The notes: generated by a model not told the origin, from the sequence alone. A stretch of DNA of 64,000 bases from Microcoleus sp. FACHB-68 (GCF_014695715.1 NZ_JACJOT010000001.1:310001-374000), one strand, 5' to 3'; counted from the stretch's first letter, positions 8,237-17,683 are shown. Made by a program: numbers and translations.

Positions 8237-9724
8237 TTAAGCGGTGACGATATAGCTAGAGTTGATTGCAGTAGCCTTGCCGGTGGCAACCAACGCTTGA
8301 TAAGCAAGTGCTGCAACCTCAGCGCGAGTTATATCCCGCATTGGGTTGAGTTGCTTCACTTGCGGATAATTAACCACAATGCGTTTTTCAGTCGCAGATG
8401 CCACTTTGTCTGTGGCGTAGCTGGGAATCTGGGCGCGATCACTATAAACTAACAACGAATTCGGATTACCTCCGCCTAGTTGCAAACCACTCATCAAAGA
8501 TACAATTGCCTGCACGCGAGTCAAATTATCATTGGGGCGAAACGTCCCATCTGGGAAACCAGCGATAAAGCCCATCTCACTTGCCTTTTTAATCGCTGAG
8601 TAGCCCCAAAAATCAATCCCGATATCTGAGAATGTGATTGCCGGTTTCTGCGCCGGCAGGTTAAAAGTCTTAGCAATCAAGGCGGCATATTGGGCGCGAG
8701 TTATATTCGCTTCTGGCTTGTAAGTGCCATCGGGAAACCCGCTGATAAACCCTTTGGCAACCATTGCTTCGATGAAAGCTTGCGCCCAGTGACCGGCAAT
8801 ATCTTTTAAGCTGACAGGTGCCGGTGCCGGCGCTGGGGTTGGAGTCGGGGTAGGTACAGTATTAGATACAAAATCCACCAATCCCTTAACTCGCGTCGGA
8901 TTTAGCTGATTTCCCACAGAAATGAGCTGGGTTGATGTGGCATTTTGCAAATCGTACTGGCCATTACCGCGCAAGATATTGCCACCAGGATCTTGACTGT
9001 TGCCTAAGTCAGGGAAGGATTTAACCGAGACATTGACACCATCTTGCTGATTTTTCTCGATTAAATTTTTGCGGAGTACCGGCTTTGCTTCACCATTGAG
9101 TACCAACCCGATGCGATTCTCGAATATTTGGTTATCTGCCACTAAAGGGGCTGCATTTTCACCGATCGCTAGCCCGTAACCTGTTTTTTTAAAGACGTTG
9201 CGCCGTACTTCCCCCTTGGCGGTTCGTACAAAGGAAATGCCATTGCCGGTATTCTGGACAAAAATATTATCAATAACGAGGGGCTGCGCTGTGCCGGTGG
9301 CATAGATGCCTTCACGGGCGCAATTGGTAAAGGTATTGTTAGCAATGGTGGGATTTGTCGATTCAACCCAGACGCCGGTGCCGCGAGAGGCGCTATTTGT
9401 TACGGTTACTCCCCGCAGTTGGGCTTGATTTTCTAGCCGAAGTGTGACGTTTTGATCTGAAAATGTCGGGCTTTTATAAACTCCACTGCCTTCAATTAAA
9501 ATATCGCTGCCTTTTTTAGCTTCGTTGCCGGCAACTGTAACCCCCGATGGGATAAGAAGGGGAAACACTTCACCACCGGCAGCCCTGTAAGTGCCGGCTG
9601 CTAACTGAATGGTGGTGCCGGTTGCTGCTTGCTTAAGTGCTTTAGAAAGCGTTTTCAAAGGGGCAGACTGTGTGCCGGCAGCCGAATCGTTCCCGCCGGC
9701 TGGGTTGACGTAAAGCGTGGGCAT
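8237..9724 (-). CDS. DUF1565 beta-helix protein with C-terminal SLH domains
   Basis: This 495-residue protein is predicted to be surface-associated. Residues 1-280 start with the DUF1565 signature (LYVNPAGGNDSAAGTQSAPL) and continue as a right-handed parallel beta-helix of the pectate-lyase/NosD type, with repeated N-x-I-x-N-turn patterns. A Pro/Thr/Ala linker (about 290-305) leads to three S-layer homology modules (DIAGHWAQAFIEAMVAKGFI, then DIGIDFWGYSAIKKASEMGFI, then a more divergent copy), which in cyanobacteria bind the peptidoglycan-linked polymer. There is no classical N-terminal signal peptide, and I found no in-frame upstream start that would add one. Substrate and role are unknown. 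Confidence 0.85.
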   Translation of the reverse strand: MPTLYVNPAGGNDSAAGTQSAPLKTLSKALKQAATGTTIQLAAGTYRAAGGEVFPLLIPSGVTVAGNEAKKGSDILIEGSGVYKSPTFSDQNVTLRLENQAQLRGVTVTNSASRGTGVWVESTNPTIANNTFTNCAREGIYATGTAQPLVIDNIFVQNTGNGISFVRTAKGEVRRNVFKKTGYGLAIGENAAPLVADNQIFENRIGLVLNGEAKPVLRKNLIEKNQQDGVNVSVKSFPDLGNSQDPGGNILRGNGQYDLQNATSTQLISVGNQLNPTRVKGLVDFVSNTVPTPTPTPAPAPAPVSLKDIAGHWAQAFIEAMVAKGFISGFPDGTYKPEANITRAQYAALIAKTFNLPAQKPAITFSDIGIDFWGYSAIKKASEMGFIAGFPDGTFRPNDNLTRVQAIVSLMSGLQLGGGNPNSLLVYSDRAQIPSYATDKVASATEKRIVVNYPQVKQLNPMRDITRAEVAALAYQALVATGKATAINSSYIVTA

Positions 9725-10020
9725 AATTTTGCTTGCTACAGAATGGGTAGACGAAAATCACCGGGTTAAGGCGACAAATTAAGGATCTATTATCCGGGGC
9801 ACCCTGCTCTCATCTGTAGAAATTAAATTTACTTATAGCTAAGAGATGTTGAGGGTTTAATCATTAAGATGCCGGTGTCCCGTCAAATCTGTATTGATTT
9901 CAATCGATTTCTCAGCCCATCCGGAAGAGTAAGGCGGCGAACCTCTGTAGCAAAGAAGAAAGGGCAGAGCATCAGCGTATCAATGTTTATCTCAAACCAG
10001 AGATTCTATGCCCCTACCGA
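9725..10020. other. Intergenic, nothing recognised
   Basis: About 300 nt between two minus-strand genes. It should contain the promoter of the SLH/DUF1565 gene. No gene, repeat or hairpin is convincing. Confidence 0.4.
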
Positions 10021-10680
10021 TCACTTTTGATGCTTGAGCAGATCCGCATCTCCCGCTTGAGGCAAGGGTTTGCGGTTCGGTGTTTGTGGGATATCGGGTG
10101 CTGGATTCGGAGCCGGTTCCGGTTCCGCGATATTTTCATAATTGGGATTGAAGATCGTCACGAGAGCTTGAATCAACGCATCGCGCTGGGTGCGATCCAA
10201 CCGGCTAATCACCGCGCGATCCTTCTCCATCGGGTTTTCTCGCAAAACATCGCGCCCTGGATACACCGTCTCATCTATTAACTCATTTGCGCCTAAATAG
10301 TCTGCCAGCGTGAGTTTCCAATCCAACCGATAGTTAGGAGGACGCCCTTTTACATATATGTGATACCGGATCAAGCGACTGACGAGCGTGTTATCCGGAT
10401 CGACTTTTCCTGTCTCCTGGTTGACATAATCGTTTTCTAGGGGAAAATCTGGCAAGCGCTGGTATACTTGCGCCCCCGCCTGAACTGCTGTTGCTTGCTG
10501 AGCAAAAACCGGCTGGGGACGCAGCATCCCAAAGTTTCCCACCTCTTTCAGGGCCGGTGTCGCAACAGTTAGAGCGACAGCAAGCACTGCCATAACCGCC
10601 CAACGCCACCTTCGCTGCTGAGTGCTGAAAGCCGGCAGCCATTTGGTTTCAGTCCATTGCTTCCTGATGCTTTTCCTCAC
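10021..10680 (-). CDS. Membrane-anchored protein of unknown function
   Basis: This 219-residue protein has a basic N-terminus, one hydrophobic segment near residues 27-43 (WAVMAVLAVALTVATPA) and then a soluble part of about 150 residues. That part includes LVSRLIRYHIYVKGRPPNYRLDWKLTLADYLG, given here as two adjoining stretches LVSRLIRYHIYVKGRPP and NYRLDWKLTLADYLG. The C-terminus is Pro/Asn-rich and probably disordered. The segment PVFAQQ could be a signal peptidase site, in which case the protein is periplasmic. It starts with GTG 20 nt after the rpoZ stop and is therefore probably translated from the same message. The layout is seen in cyanobacteria, but I know no function. Confidence 0.8.
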   Translation of the reverse strand: MRKSIRKQWTETKWLPAFSTQQRRWRWAVMAVLAVALTVATPALKEVGNFGMLRPQPVFAQQATAVQAGAQVYQRLPDFPLENDYVNQETGKVDPDNTLVSRLIRYHIYVKGRPPNYRLDWKLTLADYLGANELIDETVYPGRDVLRENPMEKDRAVISRLDRTQRDALIQALVTIFNPNYENIAEPEPAPNPAPDIPQTPNRKPLPQAGDADLLKHQK

Positions 10681-10700
10681 TCGATCCCCACTTTCCGGTT

Positions 10701-10973
10701 CTAACGTGTGCCTTCTCGTCGTCCAATCATGGCGGTTGAATCAGGCTCGTCGCCAATAATTTCCGGTTGAGTCAGCTCATCCGACATCTCTATAATCGCT
10801 CGAAGCACCGGCTTCATCATCGGATCATCTGGATTATCAAAGTCTTCATAGCGCCGGCGTTTGGCGCGGTTCGCCACCTGCACGGTAATCCGGTAGCGAT
10901 TGGATGCCGCACCAATCAGCTCTTCAGCCCGCCGCATCAGTTGAGTGGTATCAAAAGGAGAACGCTTAAGCAT
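10701..10973 (-). CDS. rpoZ: RNA polymerase omega subunit
   Basis: The omega subunit assists assembly of RNA polymerase by clasping the beta' C-terminus. This 90-residue protein has the cyanobacterial form: the N-terminus resembles [19 protein letters not shown], followed by [20 protein letters not shown] and an acidic C-terminal tail. The open frame extends nine codons upstream, but family members start at MLKR(S/F), so I chose ATG 10973. The unknown membrane-anchored gene follows by 20 nt. The 440-nt region upstream, shared with the divergent SGNH gene, should hold its promoter. Confidence 0.93.
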   Translation of the reverse strand: MLKRSPFDTTQLMRRAEELIGAASNRYRITVQVANRAKRRRYEDFDNPDDPMMKPVLRAIIEMSDELTQPEIIGDEPDSTAMIGRREGTR

Positions 10974-11414
10974 AAAAATTTTGAGTTGTTGGACGCCCAA
11001 TCTATATTATCAGGTGTTTTCAAGAAGATTTTGAGGCTTCCTGACATCACCGCCCCATTCTCACTCTGATTTGCTCTGTCAATTTGAATTTCTTATGAAA
11101 CCCTTATAAAAACCGCTTTACCCCAGACACTTAGTTTGCATTTTATAAATCACAGCCCATCCCATGCTATCCTTGCATAACTACAATGCAATGAGCGCAT
11201 TTCTTTGTAATTGTAAAGTTACAATGCAATTTAGGTGCATATACTTTTAGGGAACAGCCGATGAAAGACCAAATCGAGGGACATTTGTGCGATAGATCTC
11301 TTTTTTCGCCAGGTTTTATGTAGATTTTTATAGTTAAATGAAGATTTGAAAACGATACAATCCAACGTTAGAGTCTAGTTTAAATGGTTGTTACGTTAAA
11401 GTTGTAGTTTTTTC
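10974..11414. promoter_or_regulatory. Divergent promoter region of rpoZ and SGNH hydrolase gene
   Basis: This 441-nt AT-rich spacer lies between divergent genes. It has two exact copies of TACAATGCAAT at 11182-11192 and 11220-11230, 38 nt apart, with ATTGTA in inverse orientation between them. These could be a paired operator or -10 elements. There is no coding sequence. Confidence 0.4.
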
Positions 11415-12137
11415 ATGCAAACCCTAGAAATTCCTGTTTCTAAACCCTTACAGCAAGCCAATCCCCACCCACTCAAGATCGTTGCCTTGGGGGATAGTAT
11501 AGTCTATGGATTCGGCGATCCGGAAGGGGGCGGCTGGGTAGAGCGGTTACGCCGGCGATGGATGTTCCCCGACAGCGCCGGCCACGTGCTTTATAATCTA
11601 GGCGTGCGCGGTGATAGCGTCCGTCAAGTCGCTGGACGGTTAGAAATGGAGTTCCGGCATCGCGGCGAACTCCGCAATCGATTACCGGATGTGCTGCTTT
11701 TATCTGTCGGCTTGAATGATTCCGCTCGGTTATCTCGACCTAATGGGCGAAATTATGTTGAGTTTGATATGTTTCAAGCAGATTTGGCCAACTTGCTAGA
11801 CTTGTCACAAAGATTGTGTCCAGTATTGTTTGTTGGCATGGTGCCGGTGGATGAAACAAAGATGCCATTTTTAAATTGTTTCTACTTCAATCACACCGAT
11901 CAGTACCGTTACAAAGAAGCCACGCGGCAAGCTTGTTTAGAGCGTCAAATTCCCTATCTAGACATTTTCGATCAGTGGATGGCTCGTGGCGAAGAATGGC
12001 AGAGATCGCGTTTAGGTGCGGATGGACTGCATCCAAATGTCGCCGGCTATCAATCCTTACTGCAAGATGTTCTTAACTGGAAACCGATTGCTGAACTGGC
12101 GGCAAAAAAACAAGAACCTCATTTCGTTAATTTTTAA
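11415..12137 (+). CDS. SGNH/GDSL-type hydrolase
   Basis: This 240-residue esterase/lipase-like protein belongs to the SGNH hydrolase superfamily. Block I is ALGDSIVYGFGD, with nucleophile Ser28. Block III appears as SVGLND (the G-x-N-D oxyanion asparagine), and the catalytic Asp-His pair is in GADGLHPNVAGYQ near residue 205. There is no signal peptide, so it is predicted cytoplasmic. The substrate is unknown; family members hydrolyse lysophospholipids, acyl-thioesters or carbohydrate acetyl esters. The ATG at 11415 fits the domain start. It lies 81 nt before the ABC cluster on the same strand and could be co-transcribed with it, although no functional tie is known. Confidence 0.88.
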   Translation: MQTLEIPVSKPLQQANPHPLKIVALGDSIVYGFGDPEGGGWVERLRRRWMFPDSAGHVLYNLGVRGDSVRQVAGRLEMEFRHRGELRNRLPDVLLLSVGLNDSARLSRPNGRNYVEFDMFQADLANLLDLSQRLCPVLFVGMVPVDETKMPFLNCFYFNHTDQYRYKEATRQACLERQIPYLDIFDQWMARGEEWQRSRLGADGLHPNVAGYQSLLQDVLNWKPIAELAAKKQEPHFVNF

Positions 12138-12218
12138 AGGCGAACCACTCATCGTTGATCACCATTAGCGTAGAGTCATTAGCCGCAAACAAATGACAAT
12201 TTAAAAGCTAGACTCTAA

Positions 12219-13340
12219 ATGATTGAAGTTGAGCATTTAAGCAAAATCTACGGCTCGACACCGGCAATTCAAGATGTCACATTTGCCGTGCCGCAAGGGG
12301 AAATTTTAGGGTTTTTAGGGCCAAATGGAGCCGGAAAAACAACAACGATGCGGATTTTGGCTGGATATCTGCCGGCTACAACCGGAACCGCTCGAATTGC
12401 CGGCTTTGAAGTGCATGAAGATTCAATGGCAGTGCGGCAGCGGATCGGTTATCTGCCCGAACTGCCGCCGCTTTACCCGCAAATGACAGTTGAGGGATAT
12501 TTGTATTTGGTTGCAAGACTTAAGCAAGTGCCGGCAGGGGATCGGGATCGGCAAGTAGAATCAGCCTTGCAGCGTTGCAATCTTGGCGAAAAGCGCAGAG
12601 TTTTGATTCGCAAGCTTTCTAAAGGCTTCAAGCAGCGAGTTGGCATCGCCCAAGCCATTGTTCATGATCCGCCAGTGATTATTTTAGATGAACCCACAGT
12701 CGGACTTGATCCCCGCCAAATTATCGATATGCGGAATTTGATCAAAAGTCTGGCCGGCCAACATACGATTATTCTTTCCACCCATATCTTGCCGGAAGTC
12801 AGCATGACGTGCAGCCGGTGGGCCATTATCAATCGTGGGCGCGTCGTGGCGACTGATACCTCAGATAGCGCTGCCGGTTATGAATTGGAGTTAGAAGGAG
12901 ATATCGCGGAAGCTCAGCAGCGGCTGCAAGCCATACCAGGCGTGATTTCGGTCGAACCGATCCGCACTGAACGCGCCTTGGAAAATCGCCACCGGCTGCG
13001 GGTATTATCCCGATCTGGCATTGAACCGGCACCCGATATTGTAGCGGCGTTGGTGGCGGCAGGGCAGAATTTATACGAAATGCGACGCACCCGCACCAGC
13101 CTAGAAGATGTATTTTTAGAAGTGACCAGAGAAGAAGAACCACCGGAAATTGAAGATGCCGGCGGTGAACAAGTGTCAGAAACGTCAGAAGTCGTAGAGA
13201 GGGGCGAGGAGTCGTCTGTCCGAGATTTGGGTGGGGAAATCGCTGAAGAAACGCCAGCAAGTGAATCTGCCGGTGTTGAAGCAGCGCCCAAGACACCAGA
13301 AAATAAAGATGACGATGTCCGCTCAGACTTGTGGGCGTGA
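12219..13340 (+). CDS. ABC transporter ATP-binding protein, GldA-like
   Basis: This is the nucleotide-binding subunit of an ABC-2 type exporter. Residues 1-230 hold the full ABC cassette: Walker A GPNGAGKTTT near residue 34, the signature as LSKGFKQRVGIAQ, Walker B VIILDEPTVGLDP and the switch His in STHILPEV. A GldA/CcmA-type regulatory region follows to about residue 305. The last 65 residues are a Glu/Ser-rich acidic tail, predicted to be disordered and unusual for the family. The next three genes (permease, GldG-like, DUF4340) follow on the same strand with short gaps, as in gliding-type ABC clusters. In Bacteroidetes GldAFG takes part in gliding; the cargo in cyanobacteria is unknown. 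Confidence 0.93.
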   Translation: MIEVEHLSKIYGSTPAIQDVTFAVPQGEILGFLGPNGAGKTTTMRILAGYLPATTGTARIAGFEVHEDSMAVRQRIGYLPELPPLYPQMTVEGYLYLVARLKQVPAGDRDRQVESALQRCNLGEKRRVLIRKLSKGFKQRVGIAQAIVHDPPVIILDEPTVGLDPRQIIDMRNLIKSLAGQHTIILSTHILPEVSMTCSRWAIINRGRVVATDTSDSAAGYELELEGDIAEAQQRLQAIPGVISVEPIRTERALENRHRLRVLSRSGIEPAPDIVAALVAAGQNLYEMRRTRTSLEDVFLEVTREEEPPEIEDAGGEQVSETSEVVERGEESSVRDLGGEIAEETPASESAGVEAAPKTPENKDDDVRSDLWA

Positions 13341-13413
13341 TGCTGGTGTAAAGCTCAGACAAGGGTAATTGATTTTGCCCAGCTGCATTTTGACTGTGGA
13401 AGCGGGGCTGTAA

Positions 13414-14226
13414 ATGAAAGTAATGCTCGGAAATATTATCGCGATTTACCGCAAAGAGTTACAGAACTATTTTGTCTCGCCGGTCGCTTATGCGATCGCC
13501 GGCTTCTTTTGGCTGATCGCCGGTGTATTTTTTACAGCGATTTTGCTGGGGGAAGAAGGCGTAATTCGGCAAGCGGCTTTAATGGATATTCAGGTACAGC
13601 AAACCGGCGTTGTGATGCCGCCAGTGGATGTGCCTTATCAATTTTTGCAGTTCTTTTTAGGATTTATGGGGCAGTTATCACTGTATATCTTGCCGATTCT
13701 GTCAATGGGCTTGTATGCAGAGGAACGCAAAAGCCGTACCTTAGAACTGCTAGCAACTTCACCGATTACAAACTGGGCGGTAGCAGTAGGTAAATTATTG
13801 GGAGTGCTAACCTTTTTTGCCACCATGATGCTGCCGGTGTTGGCGTGCGAGTTAATCGCCCTAAGTGCTGCAAACCCACCCATGCCACTGAGCGTTCCCC
13901 TGTTGGGCCACTTAGGGTTGCTGTTGCTAGCCGCCAGTGTTTTATCCTTGGGAATGTTTATTTCTTCTCTAACAGACAGCACGATTTTGGCGGCAATTAT
14001 TACATTTGTCGTGGTTGTATTCCTATCCGTTATAGATCTACTCGCAAGCGGAGTAGGTGGCCCCGTTTGGCAGGTACTAGGATCGCTATCCTTGCTTAAA
14101 CCCTACTCGAATTTAGTGCGAGGGGTCGTTGATACGAGCAATTTGGTTCTATTTGCAAGTTACATTATTCTAGGCGTATTTCTAACGGCTCAATCGATTG
14201 AAACGTTGAGATTTCAGCGCTCTTAG
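13414..14226 (+). CDS. ABC-2 type permease, GldF-like
   Basis: This 270-residue integral membrane protein has six predicted spans and is the permease partner of the preceding ATPase. The N-terminus (IIAIYRKELQNYFVSPVAYAI) and the segment MGLYAEERKSRTLELLATSPI are typical of the ABC-2/ABC-2_3 family and of GldF. Hydrophobic segments alternate to the C-terminus, which ends shortly after SYIILGVFLTAQSIETLRF. The ATG at 13414 begins the conserved part. It sits 73 nt behind the ATPase gene and 63 nt before the GldG-like gene, so one transcript is likely. Confidence 0.92.
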   Translation: MKVMLGNIIAIYRKELQNYFVSPVAYAIAGFFWLIAGVFFTAILLGEEGVIRQAALMDIQVQQTGVVMPPVDVPYQFLQFFLGFMGQLSLYILPILSMGLYAEERKSRTLELLATSPITNWAVAVGKLLGVLTFFATMMLPVLACELIALSAANPPMPLSVPLLGHLGLLLLAASVLSLGMFISSLTDSTILAAIITFVVVVFLSVIDLLASGVGGPVWQVLGSLSLLKPYSNLVRGVVDTSNLVLFASYIILGVFLTAQSIETLRFQRS

Positions 14227-14289
14227 TTTTGCCCCAGAATTAGGGGATTTGGGATGGGGCAGTTGGAACTTTAGGTGGATTGACACCCG

Positions 14290-16056
14290 ATGAAACAGTT
14301 GAAAAATTTTTGGAAAAATGGCGGTTTTTGGATAGGCCCGTTTTTGATTGTAATGGGCTTAACGGCTGCCTTTGTTTCAGGCAGTTGGCTGCCTGTGCCG
14401 GCAGCACTGGCAATTGCCGGCATTGTAATTTTAGGGTTGTGGCTGTTGTCTCAAGCCCGTTTGGTACTGGGCTTTTTGGGTAAACGCTCCACCCAAGCCG
14501 GTACGAATGCTGTGGCGGCTACGCTGTCAGTGCTAGTGATTTTGGGGATCATTAATTTTTTAGCCAATCGCTATTTAGCGCGAGTGGATTTAACAGAAAA
14601 TCAACTGTTTAGCTTAGCCCCTCAAACTCAGCAATTGGTGAGTAATTTAGAGCAACCTGTGAAGGTTTCGATCTTTGATCGGGTGCCCAATCCTTCAGAC
14701 CAATTATTGCTGCAAAATTACCAACGTTCGGGAGGCTCGAAGTTTAGTTATGAGTATGTTGATCCGCAACTGCAGCCGGCGATAGCGCAAGAGTATGGGG
14801 TGACGCGCTTTGGAGAGGTGCATCTCAAATCAAACGAACGGCAGCAGTTTCTGGGAAATGTTGACTCACAGAGTCGCTTAACCGAAGTAAAACTGACCAA
14901 TGGGATCGCCCAAATTATCAGCGATGAAAAAACTAAAGTTTATTTCCTTCAAGGCCACGGAGAGCGCTCTCTAAAGCCGGCAGATGGGGGAATTTACCAA
15001 GCGGTTAAGTCTTTAGAAAACAGAAATTTTATTATTGAATCGCTCAATTTAGCTGAGCAACCAGATGTGCCGGCAGATGCAGGCGTGATCGTGATCGCCG
15101 GCCCAAAACGGGCGCTATTTGAAGGTGAGGTAAAAGCCTTGCGGCAATATCTGCAACTAGGTGGCAGTGTGTTGGTCATGGTAGATCCCTCGACCGATCC
15201 CAAGTTAACCGCACTGTTGCAAGATTGGGGCGTCACCCTCGATAATCGCTTGGTCATCGATGCTTCGGGACAGGGGCAGTTGGTGGGATTAGGGCCGGCT
15301 GAACCTCTGATTACGAATTATGGCAATCATCCCATCACCAAAGATTTTAGTGGGGGTTACTCGTTCTATCGAGGGGCGCGATCCATTGAAACGAACGAGG
15401 TGGCGGGGATTGAGGAAACTCCCCTGCTCATCACCAATGAGCGCAGTTGGGCGGAAAGCAACCCGAAGAACCAGCCATTAAAGTTTAATACTGAAACTGA
15501 TCGCCAAGGCCCACTCACGTTGGGAGTGGCATTGAGTCGAAAAATCGCACAAGATGGGTTGCCGGCAGCAAAACCCTCGCCGGCAGTAACAGACAAGCCA
15601 AAGGCGGAAGCGTCCCCATCGCCAACACCAACAGAATCACCGGCAACGGAAGCATCCCCATCGCCAACGCCAACAGAATCACCGGCAACGGAAGCATCCC
15701 CATCGCCAACAGCATCGCCGGCAACACCAACGCCAACACCAACCCCAACGCCAACACCGGCAGCCGGTAAGCCGGCGCAGACAAATACAGAGGCTCGAAT
15801 GGTTGTCTTCGGTAACTCTGAATTTGCCACAGATGGTGTGTTCGAGCAGCAGTTAAATGGAGATGTTTTCCTCAATTCCATTAGCTGGTTGAGCAAGCAG
15901 GATGCACAAACGCTTTCCATTCGTCCGAAAGAAACAACTAACCGCAGAATCGCAATGACTGCAGAGCAAGCCTCCTTACTCGATTGGTTGTCTCGCAGGA
16001 TTTTACCGGCTGTCGGTTTGCTTTCAGCCGGCGCTTTATGGTGGAGCCGGCGCTAA
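14290..16056 (+). CDS. GldG-like auxiliary component of ABC transporter
   Basis: This 588-residue protein resembles the auxiliary GldG/IFT52-like component of gliding-type ABC systems. It has two or three membrane spans in the first 100 residues, a large extracytoplasmic domain (about 105-430; DLTENQLFSLAPQTQQLVSNL is typical of GldG proteins) and a last membrane span near 565-585 before WWSRR. A linker at about 430-495 is a low-complexity Pro/Thr/Ser/Glu repeat built from a 42-nt unit encoding EASPSPTPTESPAT, with two full copies and one partial copy at 15607-15723. The linker would cross the periplasm or peptidoglycan. The DUF4340 gene follows by 135 nt. Confidence 0.88.
   Translation: MKQLKNFWKNGGFWIGPFLIVMGLTAAFVSGSWLPVPAALAIAGIVILGLWLLSQARLVLGFLGKRSTQAGTNAVAATLSVLVILGIINFLANRYLARVDLTENQLFSLAPQTQQLVSNLEQPVKVSIFDRVPNPSDQLLLQNYQRSGGSKFSYEYVDPQLQPAIAQEYGVTRFGEVHLKSNERQQFLGNVDSQSRLTEVKLTNGIAQIISDEKTKVYFLQGHGERSLKPADGGIYQAVKSLENRNFIIESLNLAEQPDVPADAGVIVIAGPKRALFEGEVKALRQYLQLGGSVLVMVDPSTDPKLTALLQDWGVTLDNRLVIDASGQGQLVGLGPAEPLITNYGNHPITKDFSGGYSFYRGARSIETNEVAGIEETPLLITNERSWAESNPKNQPLKFNTETDRQGPLTLGVALSRKIAQDGLPAAKPSPAVTDKPKAEASPSPTPTESPATEASPSPTPTESPATEASPSPTASPATPTPTPTPTPTPAAGKPAQTNTEARMVVFGNSEFATDGVFEQQLNGDVFLNSISWLSKQDAQTLSIRPKETTNRRIAMTAEQASLLDWLSRRILPAVGLLSAGALWWSRR
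15607..15723 (+). repeat. 42-bp in-frame tandem repeat in GldG-like gene
   Basis: Two full copies and a partial copy of a 42-bp unit encode EASPSPTPTESPAT. Only a few bases differ between copies, so repeat number may vary between strains. Confidence 0.8.
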
Positions 16057-16060
16057 CAAG

Positions 16061-16117
16061 TTTAGATTTTAGATTTTAGATGCGAGACTTTTTATCCCAT
16101 TTAAAATTCTAAAATCA
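16061..16117. repeat. TTTTAGA heptamer repeat with inverted arm
   Basis: Three TTTTAGA-type units (16061-16082) are followed by a partly complementary TTTAAAATTCTAAAATC arm. This is one of several heptanucleotide repeats in the window, here 5 nt behind the GldG-like stop. Confidence 0.6.
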
Positions 16118-16190
16118 GAACTTGACATTCAACTATATTTGTGCATAGAAAGCTTACTAAACCCTAACAATTTAACCGTCAGAATTCACC

Positions 16191-17372
16191 ATGAAATTGC
16201 AGCGATCTACTCTAATTCTGATGCTCTCGGCAGTGCTTTTGGGTGGGGTTGTTTACGTTTATGAGGTTCAAGAGGCTCCTAAACGGGAAGCGGCAAAGAC
16301 GAAGCAGCAGCAAATCTTTTCCTTTCGGGAAGATGACGTGCAATCTCTGAGGGTAAACACCCCAAAACAAACCCTAGCGTTTGAGCGAGTGAGTCAGAAA
16401 GAGCCGGTAAAACCAGGGGAACCGATCTGGATGATGACGGTTGTAGATTTGGCAGATCAACCGCAGCCGGCTCCAGCAGCCTGCCTGCCACCGGCTCTAA
16501 CCCCAGCCGCAAAACCTGGACAAACTCCAGCCGCCACTCAAACACCCGGTACTAGCCAAAATCCAGCCACCTGTGAGCCATCGGCTGGCGGCGGGGTATT
16601 TGCAGCATCACCCACGCCGGCAACAACAGCATCACCAACGCCGGCAGCAACAACTTCACCAACGCCGGCAGCCACAACCGAACCTACGCCAACAACTTCA
16701 CCAACGCCGGCAGCCACAACCGAACCTACACCAACAACTTCACCAACACCGGCAGCAACAACCTCACCCACAGCATCTCCCAAGCCAACAGCCTCTCCCA
16801 CACCTGCCGTCTTACCCAAGCCAGGGGCTAAATTGCCGGCAAGTGACGCATCAGTGGCTTACTTGTTAAGTTTACTCAGCAGTAGTAAAAGCGCTCGCAC
16901 GATCGTGATGACGAACCCAGCCAAGCAGCGCCAAGAGTTTGGTTTAGATGAGCCGGTGGGGACTGTAGAAGTCAAGCTCAAAAATCAGCAAACCCATCGC
17001 CTAATTTTGGGCAAGCCGGATTTTAATCAAAGCTTCTTGTATGCCCAAGCCAATCCCTCAGAGAACCGGCTTGAAGCGATTGAGGTGCTGTTGGTGCCTA
17101 CACATTTGGAAACTGCGATTGATCGACCCCTCTTAGAATGGAAAAAGGAGGACAAAGACTCTAAACCACCTGAAACCACCCGTAAGGATAAAAAACCGCA
17201 GAATCCTGCTCAAGATAAGCAACCTCAAGGCACTTCTGAAGATAAAGCGCCTGCCGGTGCTTCTAGCACTCCTAAAAATGCTGAAGGCGCTGTTAAAAAT
17301 CCTGATGGGAATGCCGAAAAATCTCCTCCAGTTGAGTCGCCACAGCCAGATTTACCCCAGCCGAACGAATAA
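16191..17372 (+). CDS. DUF4340 domain protein, fourth gene of ABC cluster
   Basis: This 393-residue protein has one N-terminal membrane span (about residues 7-25, LILMLSAVLLGGVVYVYE). DUF4340-type sequence follows (IFSFREDDVQSLRVNTPKQTL, and after the linker ASDASVAYLLSLLSSSKSAR and KNQQTHRLILGKPDF). A long Ala/Thr/Pro/Ser repeat at about residues 140-215 interrupts the domain, and the last 75 residues are a charged Lys/Glu/Pro tail. DUF4340 proteins are commonly encoded next to GldG-like proteins, which matches the context. Both low-complexity parts probably lie outside the cytoplasm. The start ATG 16191 is followed at once by the membrane span. Confidence 0.82.
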   Translation: MKLQRSTLILMLSAVLLGGVVYVYEVQEAPKREAAKTKQQQIFSFREDDVQSLRVNTPKQTLAFERVSQKEPVKPGEPIWMMTVVDLADQPQPAPAACLPPALTPAAKPGQTPAATQTPGTSQNPATCEPSAGGGVFAASPTPATTASPTPAATTSPTPAATTEPTPTTSPTPAATTEPTPTTSPTPAATTSPTASPKPTASPTPAVLPKPGAKLPASDASVAYLLSLLSSSKSARTIVMTNPAKQRQEFGLDEPVGTVEVKLKNQQTHRLILGKPDFNQSFLYAQANPSENRLEAIEVLLVPTHLETAIDRPLLEWKKEDKDSKPPETTRKDKKPQNPAQDKQPQGTSEDKAPAGASSTPKNAEGAVKNPDGNAEKSPPVESPQPDLPQPNE

Positions 17373-17683
17373 GGACTTGCTGAGGTTTGGCTTTAAATAG
17401 AAGTGCCGGCGCAAGTCAAAAACTCACCATAACAGGCTAGCAATGCTTGGCCTATTCGATCTGCGTGGAACCAAGCATCAGACGAGTTTGCTCGTAACTG
17501 TAAACCGGCAGAAAAAGCTCTTTTCCAAGCACCGGCAGCCTTTTCCAGATTCCCCAAGCATTTGCTTCAGAAATCTTAATGAAATTTCTCATCAAATCGC
17601 TTTAACCTAACAATTTGGGGTGGCTTTTTGACTTTGGGCCGCATCAAACGTCCTGCACCGTCAATTTTGTTGAGAAATTTAGC
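17373..17683. other. Intergenic, upstream of ho1
   Basis: A 311-nt spacer with several CCGGC motifs. It should hold the ho1 promoter. No second gene is supported. Confidence 0.4.

Noticed and set aside
12829-13362. 177-codon antisense frame over the ABC ATPase
   Set aside because: The sense gene is certain. The antisense product is Arg/Leu/His-rich without any domain.
15366-15920. 184-codon minus-strand open frame with Val/Gly repeats
   Set aside because: It is antisense to the Pro/Thr repeat of the GldG-like gene; the Val/Gly pattern is only the mirror of the PTPT codons.
16538-16819. Gly/Val-rich minus-strand frame inside the DUF4340 gene
   Set aside because: Antisense shadow of the low-complexity linker.
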